NCBI GenBank assembly: GCA_016124675.1
Contig: WGNG01000009.1
Location: 124,001-188,000 of the forward strand
Source: Alphaproteobacteria bacterium
GTDB lineage: Bacteria > Pseudomonadota > Alphaproteobacteria > Caulobacterales > Maricaulaceae
Length of the DNA stretch: 64,000 bases
Direction of reading: 5' to 3'
Both the position numbers and the translations under genes were made by a program. The notes beneath the pieces are model-generated. The model was not told the DNA's origin. It saw nothing but the letters and a program-made list of their open reading frames with translations, and ran no database searches. Positions 16,768 through 25,615 of this stretch are shown here, piece by piece; the first letter of the stretch is position 1; each line of letters opens with the position of its first letter.

Positions 16768-18930
16768 ATGACCATGATGAGGCCGTTCATCCTGTGCGGC
16801 GGGTCCGGCACGCGGCTATGGCCGGTGTCGACGCCCGAACGGCCCAAGCAGTTTCACGCCCTGTCCGGCGCGCGCAGCATGATTGCGGAGACGGCCGCGC
16901 GCCTGCCGGCCGCGCTGGGACCGGTGACCCTGGCGCCCGCAGCGGCGGTGGCGGGCGCGCGCTGGCGGTCCGCCCTGGCCGCGCACCTGCCCGGCGGGGC
17001 GATGATCCTGGAGCCTGTGGCGCGCAATTCAGGCCCGGCGGTGGCGGCCGCGGCGCTGTGCGCGGCCGGCGATGATCTGGTGCTGATCCTGCCCGCGGAC
17101 CATCATATCGCCGACGTGGCGGCCTTTCACGAGGCGCTGGCGCGCGGCGCCGACGCAGCCGCCGATGGCGCGCTGGTGACGTTTGGCATCCGGCCCGACC
17201 ACGCCGCCACCGGCTATGGCTATATCGAGCTGGCCTCGCCCGAAGCGGCGCGCGAACCCTTTGCCCCGGCGCAGGCCTTCGTGGAGAAGCCCGTGCGCGA
17301 GATCGCCGAGGCCTATCTCGCCGGCGGGCGCCATTTGTGGAATGCGGGCATATTCCTGTTCCGCGCCGGCGCCATGATCGAGGCGCTGGAGCGCCATGCC
17401 CCGGACATCCTTGACGCCGTGCGCGCCGCCCTGCCGGCGGCCGGCCCGCTGGCGCCGGGCGAGGCGCGGGCGCTCGGCCGGGACGCATTCGTGCGTGCGC
17501 CGTCCATCTCCATTGACTATGCCGTCATGGAGAAAGCCGAGCGCGTGCATGTCACGCCGGCCTCCATCGGCTGGAGCGATCTGGGCGATTTCCGCGCGCT
17601 CAAGGCGCTGCACGGCCTCGACGCCGACAGCGTGCTCATCGGCCCGGCGGCGCAGACCCATGCCTCGGGCAATCTCATCTTCTCCACCGGCCCGCGCGTG
17701 GCGGTGCGGGGCGTGTCGGGGATCGCCGTGGCCGCGAGCCCGGACGGGGTGCTGGTCACCGCGCTGGATGAGGCCGCCGAGATCCGCAGCGCCGTGGAGG
17801 CCGCCAGCCGCAGCTATGCGCCCAACCTCAATCCGGACCTGGCGGCGCGGGCGCGCACCTGGGTGTACGGGCGCATGCTGCCGGCCTGGACGGCGGCAGG
17901 CTGGGATCCGGTCCATGGGGGGTTTGTGGAGACGCTGACGCGCACCGGGGCGCCCAATCTCGCCCAGCCCCGCCGGGGCCGTGTCGCGCCGCGCCAGGTG
18001 TTCGCCTTCGCCACCGCGCTGATGCACGGCTGGGACAAGGATGGCGCGGCGAGCCGCCTCGTTGATCTTGGGCTGGATTTGCTCGACGGCCGCGCGCGCT
18101 CGCCCTATGGCGGCTGGGCGCATGTGCTGGACGGATCGGGCGCCGTGTCCGACCCGCGCCGCGACCTCTACGATCACGCCTTCGTGGCGCTGGGCGCCGC
18201 GCGCGCCTTCCAGGCCACCGGCGATGCGCGCGCCGAGCGCCTGGCGCGCGAAGCCTTTGCGGTGATCGACGCCACCCAGCGCAATGGCGGGCCGGGATGG
18301 GCCAGCCCCGAAACCGCGCCGGGCCTGAAACAGTCCAATCCGCACATGCACATGCTGGAGGCGAGCCTGGTCTGGTTCGAGGCCAGCGGCGATCCGGAGG
18401 CGCGCGCCCGCATCGAGACGCTGTGCTGGCTGTTTGAGGCCTTCATGTTCGATCCCGCCACGGGTGCGGTGGGCGAGGATTACGAGGCCGACTGGTCGCC
18501 GGCCCCCGGCGCCGCCGGGGCCCGCATCGAGCCCGGCCATTGCTATGAATGGGCCTGGTTGCTGGCCGAAGCCCAGCGGCTGACCGGGCGCGACACTGGC
18601 AGCTGGTCGCGCCGCCTCATCGGTTTCGCCGATGCGCACGGGCGCGGGCGCGACGGGTTCACGCTGGACGCAGTGGCTGCAGACGGAACGCCCATGGCGA
18701 CCACTGCGCGCGCCTGGCCGCAGCTGGAGCGCATCCGCGCGCGCCTGCGCTTTCCTGAAACCGCTGCGCCGGGCGAGGCCGGGCGCGAGCTCGCCGGCTT
18801 CATGGCCGCCTATATTGACGAAGCAAGCCTGGCCTGGTGCGACCGGCGCGAGGCGGATGGCTGCGCGCCGATGGACTATCTGCCCGCCTCCATGCCCTAT
18901 CACTTCATGACGGCGCTGGGCGGGCTGTAG
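16768..18930 (+). CDS. Mannose-1-phosphate guanylyltransferase fused to AGE-family isomerase
   Basis: A 720-residue two-domain enzyme. Residues 1 to about 345 are a GDP-mannose pyrophosphorylase: FILCGGSGTRLWPVSTPERPKQF, PADHHI, GYGYIEL, FVEKP, LWNAGIFLFRA, SIDYAVMEKAE and SIGWSDLGDFRAL are all present. From about residue 355 an N-acylglucosamine-2-epimerase/mannose-isomerase (alpha6/alpha6 barrel) domain follows, with YDHAFVALGAARAF, SNPHMHMLEASLVWFEA and EPGHCYEWAWLL carrying the catalytic histidines. The usual bifunctional GMP-PMI uses a cupin isomerase, so here an AGE-type isomerase probably takes that place, linking fructose-6-phosphate to GDP-mannose. Three nearby ATG codons (16768, 16774, 16777) make the exact start uncertain. 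Confidence 0.9.
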   Translation: MTMMRPFILCGGSGTRLWPVSTPERPKQFHALSGARSMIAETAARLPAALGPVTLAPAAAVAGARWRSALAAHLPGGAMILEPVARNSGPAVAAAALCAAGDDLVLILPADHHIADVAAFHEALARGADAAADGALVTFGIRPDHAATGYGYIELASPEAAREPFAPAQAFVEKPVREIAEAYLAGGRHLWNAGIFLFRAGAMIEALERHAPDILDAVRAALPAAGPLAPGEARALGRDAFVRAPSISIDYAVMEKAERVHVTPASIGWSDLGDFRALKALHGLDADSVLIGPAAQTHASGNLIFSTGPRVAVRGVSGIAVAASPDGVLVTALDEAAEIRSAVEAASRSYAPNLNPDLAARARTWVYGRMLPAWTAAGWDPVHGGFVETLTRTGAPNLAQPRRGRVAPRQVFAFATALMHGWDKDGAASRLVDLGLDLLDGRARSPYGGWAHVLDGSGAVSDPRRDLYDHAFVALGAARAFQATGDARAERLAREAFAVIDATQRNGGPGWASPETAPGLKQSNPHMHMLEASLVWFEASGDPEARARIETLCWLFEAFMFDPATGAVGEDYEADWSPAPGAAGARIEPGHCYEWAWLLAEAQRLTGRDTGSWSRRLIGFADAHGRGRDGFTLDAVAADGTPMATTARAWPQLERIRARLRFPETAAPGEAGRELAGFMAAYIDEASLAWCDRREADGCAPMDYLPASMPYHFMTALGGL

Positions 18931-18933
18931 GCG

Positions 18934-20238
18934 CTACGGCCGCCCCACACTCACATAGCGGAAGCCGCGCGCGGCCGCTTCGGCCGGGTCGTAGATATTG
19001 CGCAGGTCCACGATCACCGGCGCTTTCAGCGCGGTCTTCAGGCGGGCGAAATCGAGGGCGCGGAACTCGTTCCACTCGGTGAGGATGACCAGCATGTCAG
19101 CGCCCTCTGCGCACAGATAGGGGCCGGTCACGAAGTCGACATTGTGCAGCAGCTTCTCGGCCTCCTCGATGCCGGCCGGATCGAAGGCGCGCACCCGCGC
19201 GCCGGCGGCCTGCAGCGCCGGAATGATGTCGAGGCTCGCCGCGTCGCGCATGTCATCGGTGTTGGGCTTGAAGGTCAGCCCCAGCACGGCGACGGTCTTG
19301 CCCTCCACCGACCCGCCTGCAGCCGCGATGATCTTGCCGGCCATGGCCTGCTTGCGCTTGTCATTGATGTCGACCACGGTCTCGATCAGGCGCACGGGCG
19401 CGCCGGCCTCCTGGGCGGTGCGCACCAGAGCAAGCGTGTCCTTGGGAAAGCAGGAGCCGCCATAGCCGGGGCCGGCATGGAGGAATTTCGACCCGATCCG
19501 GTCGTCCAGCCCGATGCCGCGCGCCACTTCCTGGACATTGGCGCCCACCTGTTCGCACAGGTCGGCCATCTCGTTGATGAAGGTGATCTTCATGGCCAGG
19601 AAGGCGTTGGCCGCGTATTTGATCAGCTCCGAGGTGCGCCGCGAGGTGAACACGATCGGCGTCTCGTTGAGATAGAGCGGGCGGTACAGTTCGCGCATGC
19701 GCGCAATGGCGCGCTCGTCCTCTGTGCCCACCACCACGCGGTCGGGCCGCTTGAAATCGTCAATCGCCGCGCCCTCGCGCAGAAACTCCGGGTTCGACAC
19801 GACGGCGAAATCGCCGTCGGGGCGGGCCTCGCGGATGATCGCCTCCACCGCATCGCCGGTGCCCACGGGCACGGTGGACTTGTTCACCACCACGGTGAAG
19901 CCATCCATGACGGCGGCGATTTCCCCGGCGGCGGCGTAGACATAGGACAGGTCTGCATGGCCGTCGCCGCGCCGCGAGGGCGTGCCGACGGCGATGAAGA
20001 CCACATCGGCGGTGCGCACCGATTCGGTCAGGTCCGTGGCGAAATCCAGCCGGCCTTCGCGCACATTGCGCTCAACAAGCAGATCGAGGCCCGGCTCATA
20101 GATCGGCACGCCGCCACTGCGCAAAAGCGCGATCTTGTCCGCATTCTTGTCGATACAGGTCACGTGGTGCCCGAAATCGGCAAAACAGGCGCCCGACACG
20201 AGGCCCACATAGCCCGTTCCGATCATCGCTACACGCAT
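18934..20238 (-). CDS. ugd: UDP-glucose 6-dehydrogenase
   Basis: Oxidises UDP-glucose to UDP-glucuronate with two NAD. The 434-residue protein opens with the NAD-binding MRVAMIGTGYVGLVSG. It has IAVGTPS, VNKSTVPVGTGD, SNPEFLREGAAIDDF, the substrate Lys in SELIKYAANAFLAMKITFINE, the catalytic Cys in GPGYGGSCFPKD, and LTFKPNTDDMRDA. The start at 20238 is set by the motif; the longer frame upstream is not conserved. It meets the guanylyltransferase fusion gene tail to tail with 3 bp between stops. It supplies glucuronic acid for acidic polysaccharide. Confidence 0.96.
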   Translation of the reverse strand: MRVAMIGTGYVGLVSGACFADFGHHVTCIDKNADKIALLRSGGVPIYEPGLDLLVERNVREGRLDFATDLTESVRTADVVFIAVGTPSRRGDGHADLSYVYAAAGEIAAVMDGFTVVVNKSTVPVGTGDAVEAIIREARPDGDFAVVSNPEFLREGAAIDDFKRPDRVVVGTEDERAIARMRELYRPLYLNETPIVFTSRRTSELIKYAANAFLAMKITFINEMADLCEQVGANVQEVARGIGLDDRIGSKFLHAGPGYGGSCFPKDTLALVRTAQEAGAPVRLIETVVDINDKRKQAMAGKIIAAAGGSVEGKTVAVLGLTFKPNTDDMRDAASLDIIPALQAAGARVRAFDPAGIEEAEKLLHNVDFVTGPYLCAEGADMLVILTEWNEFRALDFARLKTALKAPVIVDLRNIYDPAEAAARGFRYVSVGRP

Positions 20239-20422
20239 GGGCGGTCCTCTCCCTGCAAAGACCCTCAATGTCCCGCTCGTTCCGGGCAGGCAGCCATAGC
20301 AGCGGGCCGGGTCAAGTCCAAGCCGGACGGCCAGCATGGGGGGCTCAGAGCAGCGTTGAAACCGTCACTCGCGCGCGTTAAACTTCATGAACGCGCGTGA
20401 GGGCGTGCGAGGGGAGGGGATG

Positions 20423-21439
20423 ATGGGGCAGGTATGGAAGCGCGCCAGTGCGGCTGACTGCAGGACTTTGGCGGACGCGCTGCTGGCGGTGCGCCGGCGC
20501 GGCATTGTCGCCGAGGCCTGGATCGCCAAGGCGCTGGACAACGCGTTGAGCAGCCACCCCTGGGACGGCGGCGGGCGGCCCTACCGGCGCGACCTCGCCA
20601 AGCGCGTCGCCCGGCTGGTTTGGTCCGGGACTCCCCAAGACAAGGAGGCGCTATCGAAAGCGCTCGCCAATCTCGCAGGCGAGGACCGCGTCCGGGAGGC
20701 GTTGCTCAGGTTTTTCCGAGATAGCGGAATGGCAACGCATGGCGTGCCGGTTGACCATCCCGCCATCGGCCGAGAACAGCTGATGTCCGCCATGCTGGGA
20801 CGGCTGGTCTATGGCGAAGCTCCGGATTACCGCAATGAGCTGAAGCACCAAGGCAATTACATTCTGCTGCAGACAGCCGGGTCCGGCCAGATCAATCGGT
20901 CACTTCTAAGCGTACATGCCCCGGACCCCGATGGCGTGATGTGGGCGCTCCACTTGTATCGCGCCGCCGGCGATCCGCCGGCCCGGATCCGATGCCGCAT
21001 GGGGCTTTTCCTGCCCGAAAGCCCGCAAACAGCCTTGTTGTCAGGCGCCCGTTGGATTGATCCGACACTGGTGGTCAAGGCGCGGTTTAAAGAAGACGCA
21101 GGACAGGCCGTCCTCAAAGCACTCGCCAACTCAGGCCGGGACGCAAGCCTTCAGGGCCGTGATCTGACCATCATCACATTCAAAACGAAAGATGCCGCAC
21201 ACCTGATAGATCAGGACGCCACGCGCGCAATCGGATACCTGCCGCAAGCGGATCAGCTGGACGCCAGCGCCCTTGAGCGGCTCGGCCTGACGTCGCGCGA
21301 CGCTCTGGCCGTTGACGAGGCGGCCGTGACGCCACGGCTGAGCGCAGAGCAAATGCTAGCGCTCGGTGATATCCAGGCGGCGCTGGCGCAATTTGCGCCG
21401 GCCCCGGCGGCGCCAGACGATCCCGCTCAGATCTCCTGA
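20423..21439 (+). CDS. Hypothetical protein, 338 aa
   Basis: I do not recognise a family. The N-terminal 110 residues are helical and charged (CRTLADALLAVRRRGIVAEAWIAKALDNAL). A more mixed alpha/beta region follows with ELKHQGNYILLQ and DPDGVMWALHLYRAAGDPP, and the tail is Ala/Pro-rich. There is no signal peptide or membrane segment. I prefer the second ATG of an ATGATG pair at 20423, with GGGAGG five bases upstream; an ATG at 20387 would add 12 residues. Its 3' end overlaps the convergent phosphoglucomutase gene by 13 bp. Confidence 0.62.
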   Translation: MGQVWKRASAADCRTLADALLAVRRRGIVAEAWIAKALDNALSSHPWDGGGRPYRRDLAKRVARLVWSGTPQDKEALSKALANLAGEDRVREALLRFFRDSGMATHGVPVDHPAIGREQLMSAMLGRLVYGEAPDYRNELKHQGNYILLQTAGSGQINRSLLSVHAPDPDGVMWALHLYRAAGDPPARIRCRMGLFLPESPQTALLSGARWIDPTLVVKARFKEDAGQAVLKALANSGRDASLQGRDLTIITFKTKDAAHLIDQDATRAIGYLPQADQLDASALERLGLTSRDALAVDEAAVTPRLSAEQMLALGDIQAALAQFAPAPAAPDDPAQIS

Positions 21440-22935
21440 TCGAAGGCGCCGATCTCGGGGTGGCGCGCCAGCTCGCCGCGGATGGCGGCGAAGATGGCCC
21501 GCATGTCGTCCGTGCTGGTCAGGCTTTCCACCACGATGACCAGGTTGGGCGTGTTCGAGCTCGCACGCACCAGGCCCCAGGCGCCGTCGTCCAGCGTAAA
21601 GCGCACGCCATTGACGGTGTTGATGTCGGCGATAGCGCGCCCCGCGACGCGCTCGCCGGCGGCTTGCTTGCCCTTGAACGCGGCGATGATGCGCTCCACC
21701 ACCTCGTATTTCTGCTCGTCGGTACAGGCTGGCGACAGGGTGGGCGAGCCATAGCTGACCGGCAAGGCGCGCTTGAGGTCGGCCATGGATTTGTGCGGGT
21801 TGCGGTCGAGCATTTCCATGATGCAGCGCGCGGACACCAAAGCGCAGTCATAGCCGCGCCCGATCGGCGGCTGCAGGAAGTAATGGCCTGACTTTTCAAA
21901 CCCGGCCAGCGCGCCGAGCGCATGGGAGCGGCGTTTGATGTAGGAATGGCCGGTCTTGAAGTAATCGGTTGTCGCGCCATTGGCCTTCAGCACCGGATCG
22001 GTGGCGAACAGGCCGGTGGATTTCACATCCACCACGAACACAGCGCCGGGGTAGGACGCCGACAGATCGCGCGCCAGCATCAGCCCGACCTTGTCGGCGA
22101 AAATCTCCTCGCCTTCATTGTCCACCACGCCGCAGCGGTCGCCATCGCCGTCAAACGCCAGGCCCACATCAGCGCCGGTCTCGCGCACGCGGTCGGCCAG
22201 CGCGTGCAGCATCTTCATGTCTTCCGGGTTCGGATTATAATTGGGGAAGCTGTGATCAAGCGTGCAATCCATCTCGATCACCTCGGCCCCCAGCGCCCGC
22301 AACAGGTCCGGCGCGAACGCCCCGGCCGTGCCATTGCCGCAGGCGGCCACCACCTTGATGGGGCGGCTCAGCCGCACGCCTGCGGCTGCGTCGGCCTTGT
22401 AGGCCCCAGCCACGCCCTCACGGCGCACATAGCCTCCGCCGGCGCGGGCCTTGCCTTCACCGTTCAGAACGATCTCCTTCAGACGGCTCATTTCGTCCGG
22501 CCCAAAGGTCAGCGGGCGCTCGACGCCCATCTTCACCCCGGTCCAGCCATTGGCGTTGTGGCTGGCGGTGACCATGGCCACGCTGTCGATATCGAGATGA
22601 AACTGGGCGAAATAGGCCATGGGCGAAAGCGCGAGGCCGATATCGTGCACCTCGATGCCCGCCTGCATCAGCCCGACCGTAAGCGCCTGCTTCACGCTCA
22701 GCGAATAGCTGCGGAAGTCATGGCCGGTGACGATTCTGGGCGACTTGCCGAGTTCGTGGATCAGCGTGCCGAGCCCCAGGCCCAGCGCCTGGACGCCGTA
22801 GAGATTGATGTCGGGGGTCTTGTCAGAACCGGGATGACCGAACCACCAGCGCGCATCATATTCGCGAAACCCGGTCGGCCTGACCAGCGCCAGGGTTTCA
22901 AACTCCCAAGTGTTCGGCTTGATGTCGGCGTTCAT
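21427..22935 (-). CDS. Phosphomannomutase/phosphoglucomutase
   Basis: Interconverts hexose-6-phosphate and hexose-1-phosphate, the step before GalU and the guanylyltransferase. The 502-residue alpha-D-phosphohexomutase has FREYDARWWFG near the N-terminus, the active-site serine loop MVTASHNANGW, the magnesium loop FDGDGDRCGVVD, the sugar-specificity loop GFEKSGHYF, and a C-terminal phosphate-binding RASSNTPNLVIVVE. It is most like AlgC/ManB-type enzymes, so dual mannose/glucose use is likely. It is read leftwards towards the hypothetical gene it overlaps. Confidence 0.94.
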   Translation of the reverse strand: MNADIKPNTWEFETLALVRPTGFREYDARWWFGHPGSDKTPDINLYGVQALGLGLGTLIHELGKSPRIVTGHDFRSYSLSVKQALTVGLMQAGIEVHDIGLALSPMAYFAQFHLDIDSVAMVTASHNANGWTGVKMGVERPLTFGPDEMSRLKEIVLNGEGKARAGGGYVRREGVAGAYKADAAAGVRLSRPIKVVAACGNGTAGAFAPDLLRALGAEVIEMDCTLDHSFPNYNPNPEDMKMLHALADRVRETGADVGLAFDGDGDRCGVVDNEGEEIFADKVGLMLARDLSASYPGAVFVVDVKSTGLFATDPVLKANGATTDYFKTGHSYIKRRSHALGALAGFEKSGHYFLQPPIGRGYDCALVSARCIMEMLDRNPHKSMADLKRALPVSYGSPTLSPACTDEQKYEVVERIIAAFKGKQAAGERVAGRAIADINTVNGVRFTLDDGAWGLVRASSNTPNLVIVVESLTSTDDMRAIFAAIRGELARHPEIGAFDQEI

Positions 22936-23001
22936 GGCGGGTTTCCTTAAATCTGGCGGGCCTGCAGCGGCCTAGCGAGGCCGGCGGCCAGCGTCAACGA
23001 A

Positions 23002-23604
23002 TCATTCGGCAGCAGCGCCTTCGAGAATGCGAACCTCGATGCGCCGCACCAGAAGCGGACGCCCGCTCCCGTCTTCATCAGGCCAGATTCCCACCCAGTC
23101 GATCCCGCCGAGCGGCGCGCCAGCCGGGATATGGTGGCGAAGGGTCAGTGTACGGAAGACCGTGCCGACCTCCACCTGGCGCCAGCCGGTGTCGGCGTCG
23201 CCCACCACGAAATAGCCGATATGGGCGTGGGTGAGGTCTGGAGAGGCCGCGCGCATCTCGACGCGCACCTCGATATCGCGGCCCACGACCGCCGCCTCGA
23301 ATTCAGGCGGGATGACCGCGCCCACGCCGGCCGACAAATGGCCGGCGGCCTCGCGCGACGCCGTCGCGGTGAGGCGCGCCACCGGCCCGCCCGCGGCAGC
23401 CGGATCGAACATCGAGCGGGTGCCTGGCCCGGGAATGAGCTGGTCGAGGGCGGCGCCTTCCATGACGAAACTGGTCGCGGTCACAACCGCGTCCTGGCCG
23501 CTGGGCCGGTATTGCATCGCGCCCCAGATCAGCGCCCCGGTCACGGCGGCGGCGAGCGGCCAGAAGATCGTGTCCGGCAGGGAGACGCGCGGCATCGAGA
23601 CCAT
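23002..23604 (-). CDS. Membrane-anchored hypothetical protein with beta domain
   Basis: A 200-residue protein. A single N-terminal membrane segment (about residues 11-28, TIFWPLAAAVTGALIWGAM) is followed by a periplasmic beta-rich domain beginning FVMEGAALDQ. It contains GAVIPPEF, GRDIEVRVEM, HIGYFVVGDADTGWRQVEV and a C-terminal VRRIEVRI. The domain resembles that of the lipoprotein at 13928-14596 in order and spacing of motifs. The ATG overlaps the kdsD stop by one base (TGATG), so it is coupled to arabinose-5-phosphate isomerase. Its role is unknown; a link to envelope glycan assembly is inference from this coupling. Confidence 0.72.
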   Translation of the reverse strand: MVSMPRVSLPDTIFWPLAAAVTGALIWGAMQYRPSGQDAVVTATSFVMEGAALDQLIPGPGTRSMFDPAAAGGPVARLTATASREAAGHLSAGVGAVIPPEFEAAVVGRDIEVRVEMRAASPDLTHAHIGYFVVGDADTGWRQVEVGTVFRTLTLRHHIPAGAPLGGIDWVGIWPDEDGSGRPLLVRRIEVRILEGAAAE

Positions 23605-24596
23605 CAGCTTACTCCTGCGCGCAACAGGTCATGGATGTGCAGAAGGCCTTCGGGCCGGCCGTCCTCGGCGCAGACAAACAGCTGGGTTATCTTGCGCGGG
23701 CCGGCCGTCATGTGGCGCAGCGCCTCGGACGCCAGCATGCCGGGGCTCACGGTGACCGGGGCGGGCGTCATCACCGCGTCCACTGTCTCCGACACCAGAT
23801 CGGGGCTCATCTTGCGGCGCAGATCGCCGTCGGTGATGATGCCCAGCAGCCGGCCGCCGCCATCCACGACGCCCACGCAGCCAAAGCCCTTGCCGCTCAT
23901 CTCGATCAGCGCCTCGCCCATGGCCGAACCGGACGCCACCAGCGGCAGCGCGTCGCCCGAATGCATAAGGGCGCCCACATGCGTGAGCGCCGACCCCAGC
24001 GCGCCGCCCGGGTGGAACAGGGCGAAGTCGCGCGCAGTGAAGCCGCGCGCCTCGATCAGCGCCACCGCCAGCGCATCGCCGTAGGCCATCATCATGGTGG
24101 TCGACGTAGTGGGCGCGCGCGTCTCGCCACAGGCTTCCTCGGCGTCGGGCAGCAGCAGAACAAGGTCCGACCCGCGCGCCAGGCTCGACGCCTCGCCAGC
24201 GGTGAGCGCGATCAGCGGCACGCCGAAACGGCGGCAATAGGCGATCATGTCGCCAAGCTCGCGCGTCTCGCCGGACCTGGACAGGGCGAGCACGGCGTCA
24301 TCCGGCGTGATCATGCCCAGATCGCCGTGGCTGGCTTCGGACGGGTGGACGTACTGGGCGGGCGTGCCGGTTGAGGCCAGGGTCGCCGCGATCTTGCGCG
24401 CGACATGCCCCGACTTGCCAACGCCCGCGCAGATCAGCCGGCCCTTGAGCCCCGCGATCAGGCGCACGGCCGATGCCGCCTGCGCCCCCAGCGCGCCGGA
24501 CAGCGCCGTCAAACCGCTAATCTCCAGCGCCAGCGTGCGGCGCATGGCGGCGATCAGCGCAGTTTCATCAAGCCGGGCGGCGTCAGGGCGGGTCAT
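23604..24596 (-). CDS. kdsD: Arabinose-5-phosphate isomerase (KdsD/KpsF)
   Basis: Converts ribulose-5-phosphate to arabinose-5-phosphate, the first step to KDO for LPS or capsule. The 330-residue protein has an N-terminal SIS domain (GVGKSGHVARKIAATLASTGTPA, HPSEASHGDLGMI, SRSGETREL, PTTSTTMMMAYGDALAV, FHPGGALG) and two C-terminal CBS domains (about residues 205-260 and 273-330, including GIITDGDLRRKM). Length and order are standard. It is followed by a coupled envelope protein gene. KDO synthesis genes downstream in the pathway are not in the window. Confidence 0.95.
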   Translation of the reverse strand: MTRPDAARLDETALIAAMRRTLALEISGLTALSGALGAQAASAVRLIAGLKGRLICAGVGKSGHVARKIAATLASTGTPAQYVHPSEASHGDLGMITPDDAVLALSRSGETRELGDMIAYCRRFGVPLIALTAGEASSLARGSDLVLLLPDAEEACGETRAPTTSTTMMMAYGDALAVALIEARGFTARDFALFHPGGALGSALTHVGALMHSGDALPLVASGSAMGEALIEMSGKGFGCVGVVDGGGRLLGIITDGDLRRKMSPDLVSETVDAVMTPAPVTVSPGMLASEALRHMTAGPRKITQLFVCAEDGRPEGLLHIHDLLRAGVS

Positions 24597-24695
24597 GGGG
24601 ACTGGTTCTAGACCAAGCCTGCGCGCGCTCCAATGACCGTTTCAGGGCGCCTTCGACCGCTTGGCGCCGGGCGAGAATAGCCCGATGATAATGCC

Positions 24696-25265
24696 ATGAA
24701 AGTTGAACCGCTTGAGCTGGATGGCCTTTGCCTGATCCGCCCGGTGCGCCATGGCGACGCACGCGGCTGGTTTGAGGAAGCCTGGTCTGCGCCGCGCCTG
24801 CGCGCCGCCGGTCTGGAGGCGAATTTCGAGCAGGATAATCTGTCCTACTCCGCCGCTGCAGGCACGCTGAGAGGATTGCATTTCCAGGCCCCGCCGGCCG
24901 CGCAGGGCAAGCTGGTGAGCGTGGTCACCGGCGCCATTCTGGACGTGGTGGTGGATGTGCGGACGGGGTCGCCAAGCTATGGCCGCCATGTCGCCATCAG
25001 GCTCACAGAAGACGATCCGGCGCGCCTGTGGGCGCCTGAAGGCTTCCTTCACGGGTTCGTCACCCTCACCGCCGGGACCCGCGTGGCGTACAAGGTGACG
25101 CGGGCGTACAGCGCCGAGCATGACCGCTGCGTGGCGTGGAACGATCCCGATCTCGCTATTGACTGGGGGGTCGAGAGCCCGGTTCTGTCTGCGAAAGATG
25201 CGCAGGCGCCGCGGCTGCGCGACATGCCCGCGCCGTTTCCCCCGGGCTGGAACACGCGCAGCTGA
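24696..25265 (+). CDS. rfbC: dTDP-4-dehydrorhamnose 3,5-epimerase
   Basis: Epimerises dTDP-4-keto-6-deoxyglucose on the way to dTDP-L-rhamnose. The 189-residue cupin has RGWFEEAWS, NFEQDNLSYSAAAGTLRGLHFQ with the catalytic His, GKLVSVVTGAILDVVVDVR, and LWAPEGFLHGFVTL, all classical RmlC features. RfbD is encoded 350 bp downstream on the same strand, but rfbA and rfbB are not present, so those steps must be encoded elsewhere. Confidence 0.95.
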   Translation: MKVEPLELDGLCLIRPVRHGDARGWFEEAWSAPRLRAAGLEANFEQDNLSYSAAAGTLRGLHFQAPPAAQGKLVSVVTGAILDVVVDVRTGSPSYGRHVAIRLTEDDPARLWAPEGFLHGFVTLTAGTRVAYKVTRAYSAEHDRCVAWNDPDLAIDWGVESPVLSAKDAQAPRLRDMPAPFPPGWNTRS

Positions 25266-25493
25266 TCACAGACAGGTCAGATTGGCGTTCTGGCTGACGA
25301 AATCGATAAACCGCCGCAGGGTGGCGGCCGTCTCCGTCTCGACAATCCGCCGGGTTTCGCCGGGCGTGGAGCCGCTGAGATAAAAGACGCATTCGCTGGA
25401 TTGTTCAGACAGATCGCGCGTGAACTGCTCCACCAGCCGGTCCAGCGCCTGCGCTTCGCTTTCAGACGCGACCGCAACCGTCACTCTTTCCAT
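25266..25493 (-). CDS. Small hypothetical protein, 75 aa
   Basis: A 75-residue acidic, helical protein, MERVTVAVASESEAQALDRL at the start and LRRFIDFVSQNANLTCL at the end, placed antiparallel between rfbC and rfbD. The stop abuts the rfbC stop. Its ATG has the same GGGGGACAGAC leader type as the small paralogs at 13.4-15.6 kb, but the protein itself does not align with them convincingly. Only the strong ribosome site and codon pattern support it. Function unknown. Confidence 0.6.
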   Translation of the reverse strand: MERVTVAVASESEAQALDRLVEQFTRDLSEQSSECVFYLSGSTPGETRRIVETETAATLRRFIDFVSQNANLTCL

Positions 25494-25615
25494 GTCTGTC
25501 CCCCTCACGCCCCTCCCGACCTGACTGCAGGTTCTTTGCCTGCCGTTCTGACCGGTGTTTATGGTGCGATAACCTTTATGAGAGTGCAAGACCCATTCCA
25601 GCCCGGCCAGGTTCC

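Noticed and set aside
25266-25493. Fifth member of the small-paralog family
   Set aside because: It shares the G-rich ribosome site and size, but the core motif (ADDMVAAFAR, SIYVDFSK) is absent, so homology is not supported.
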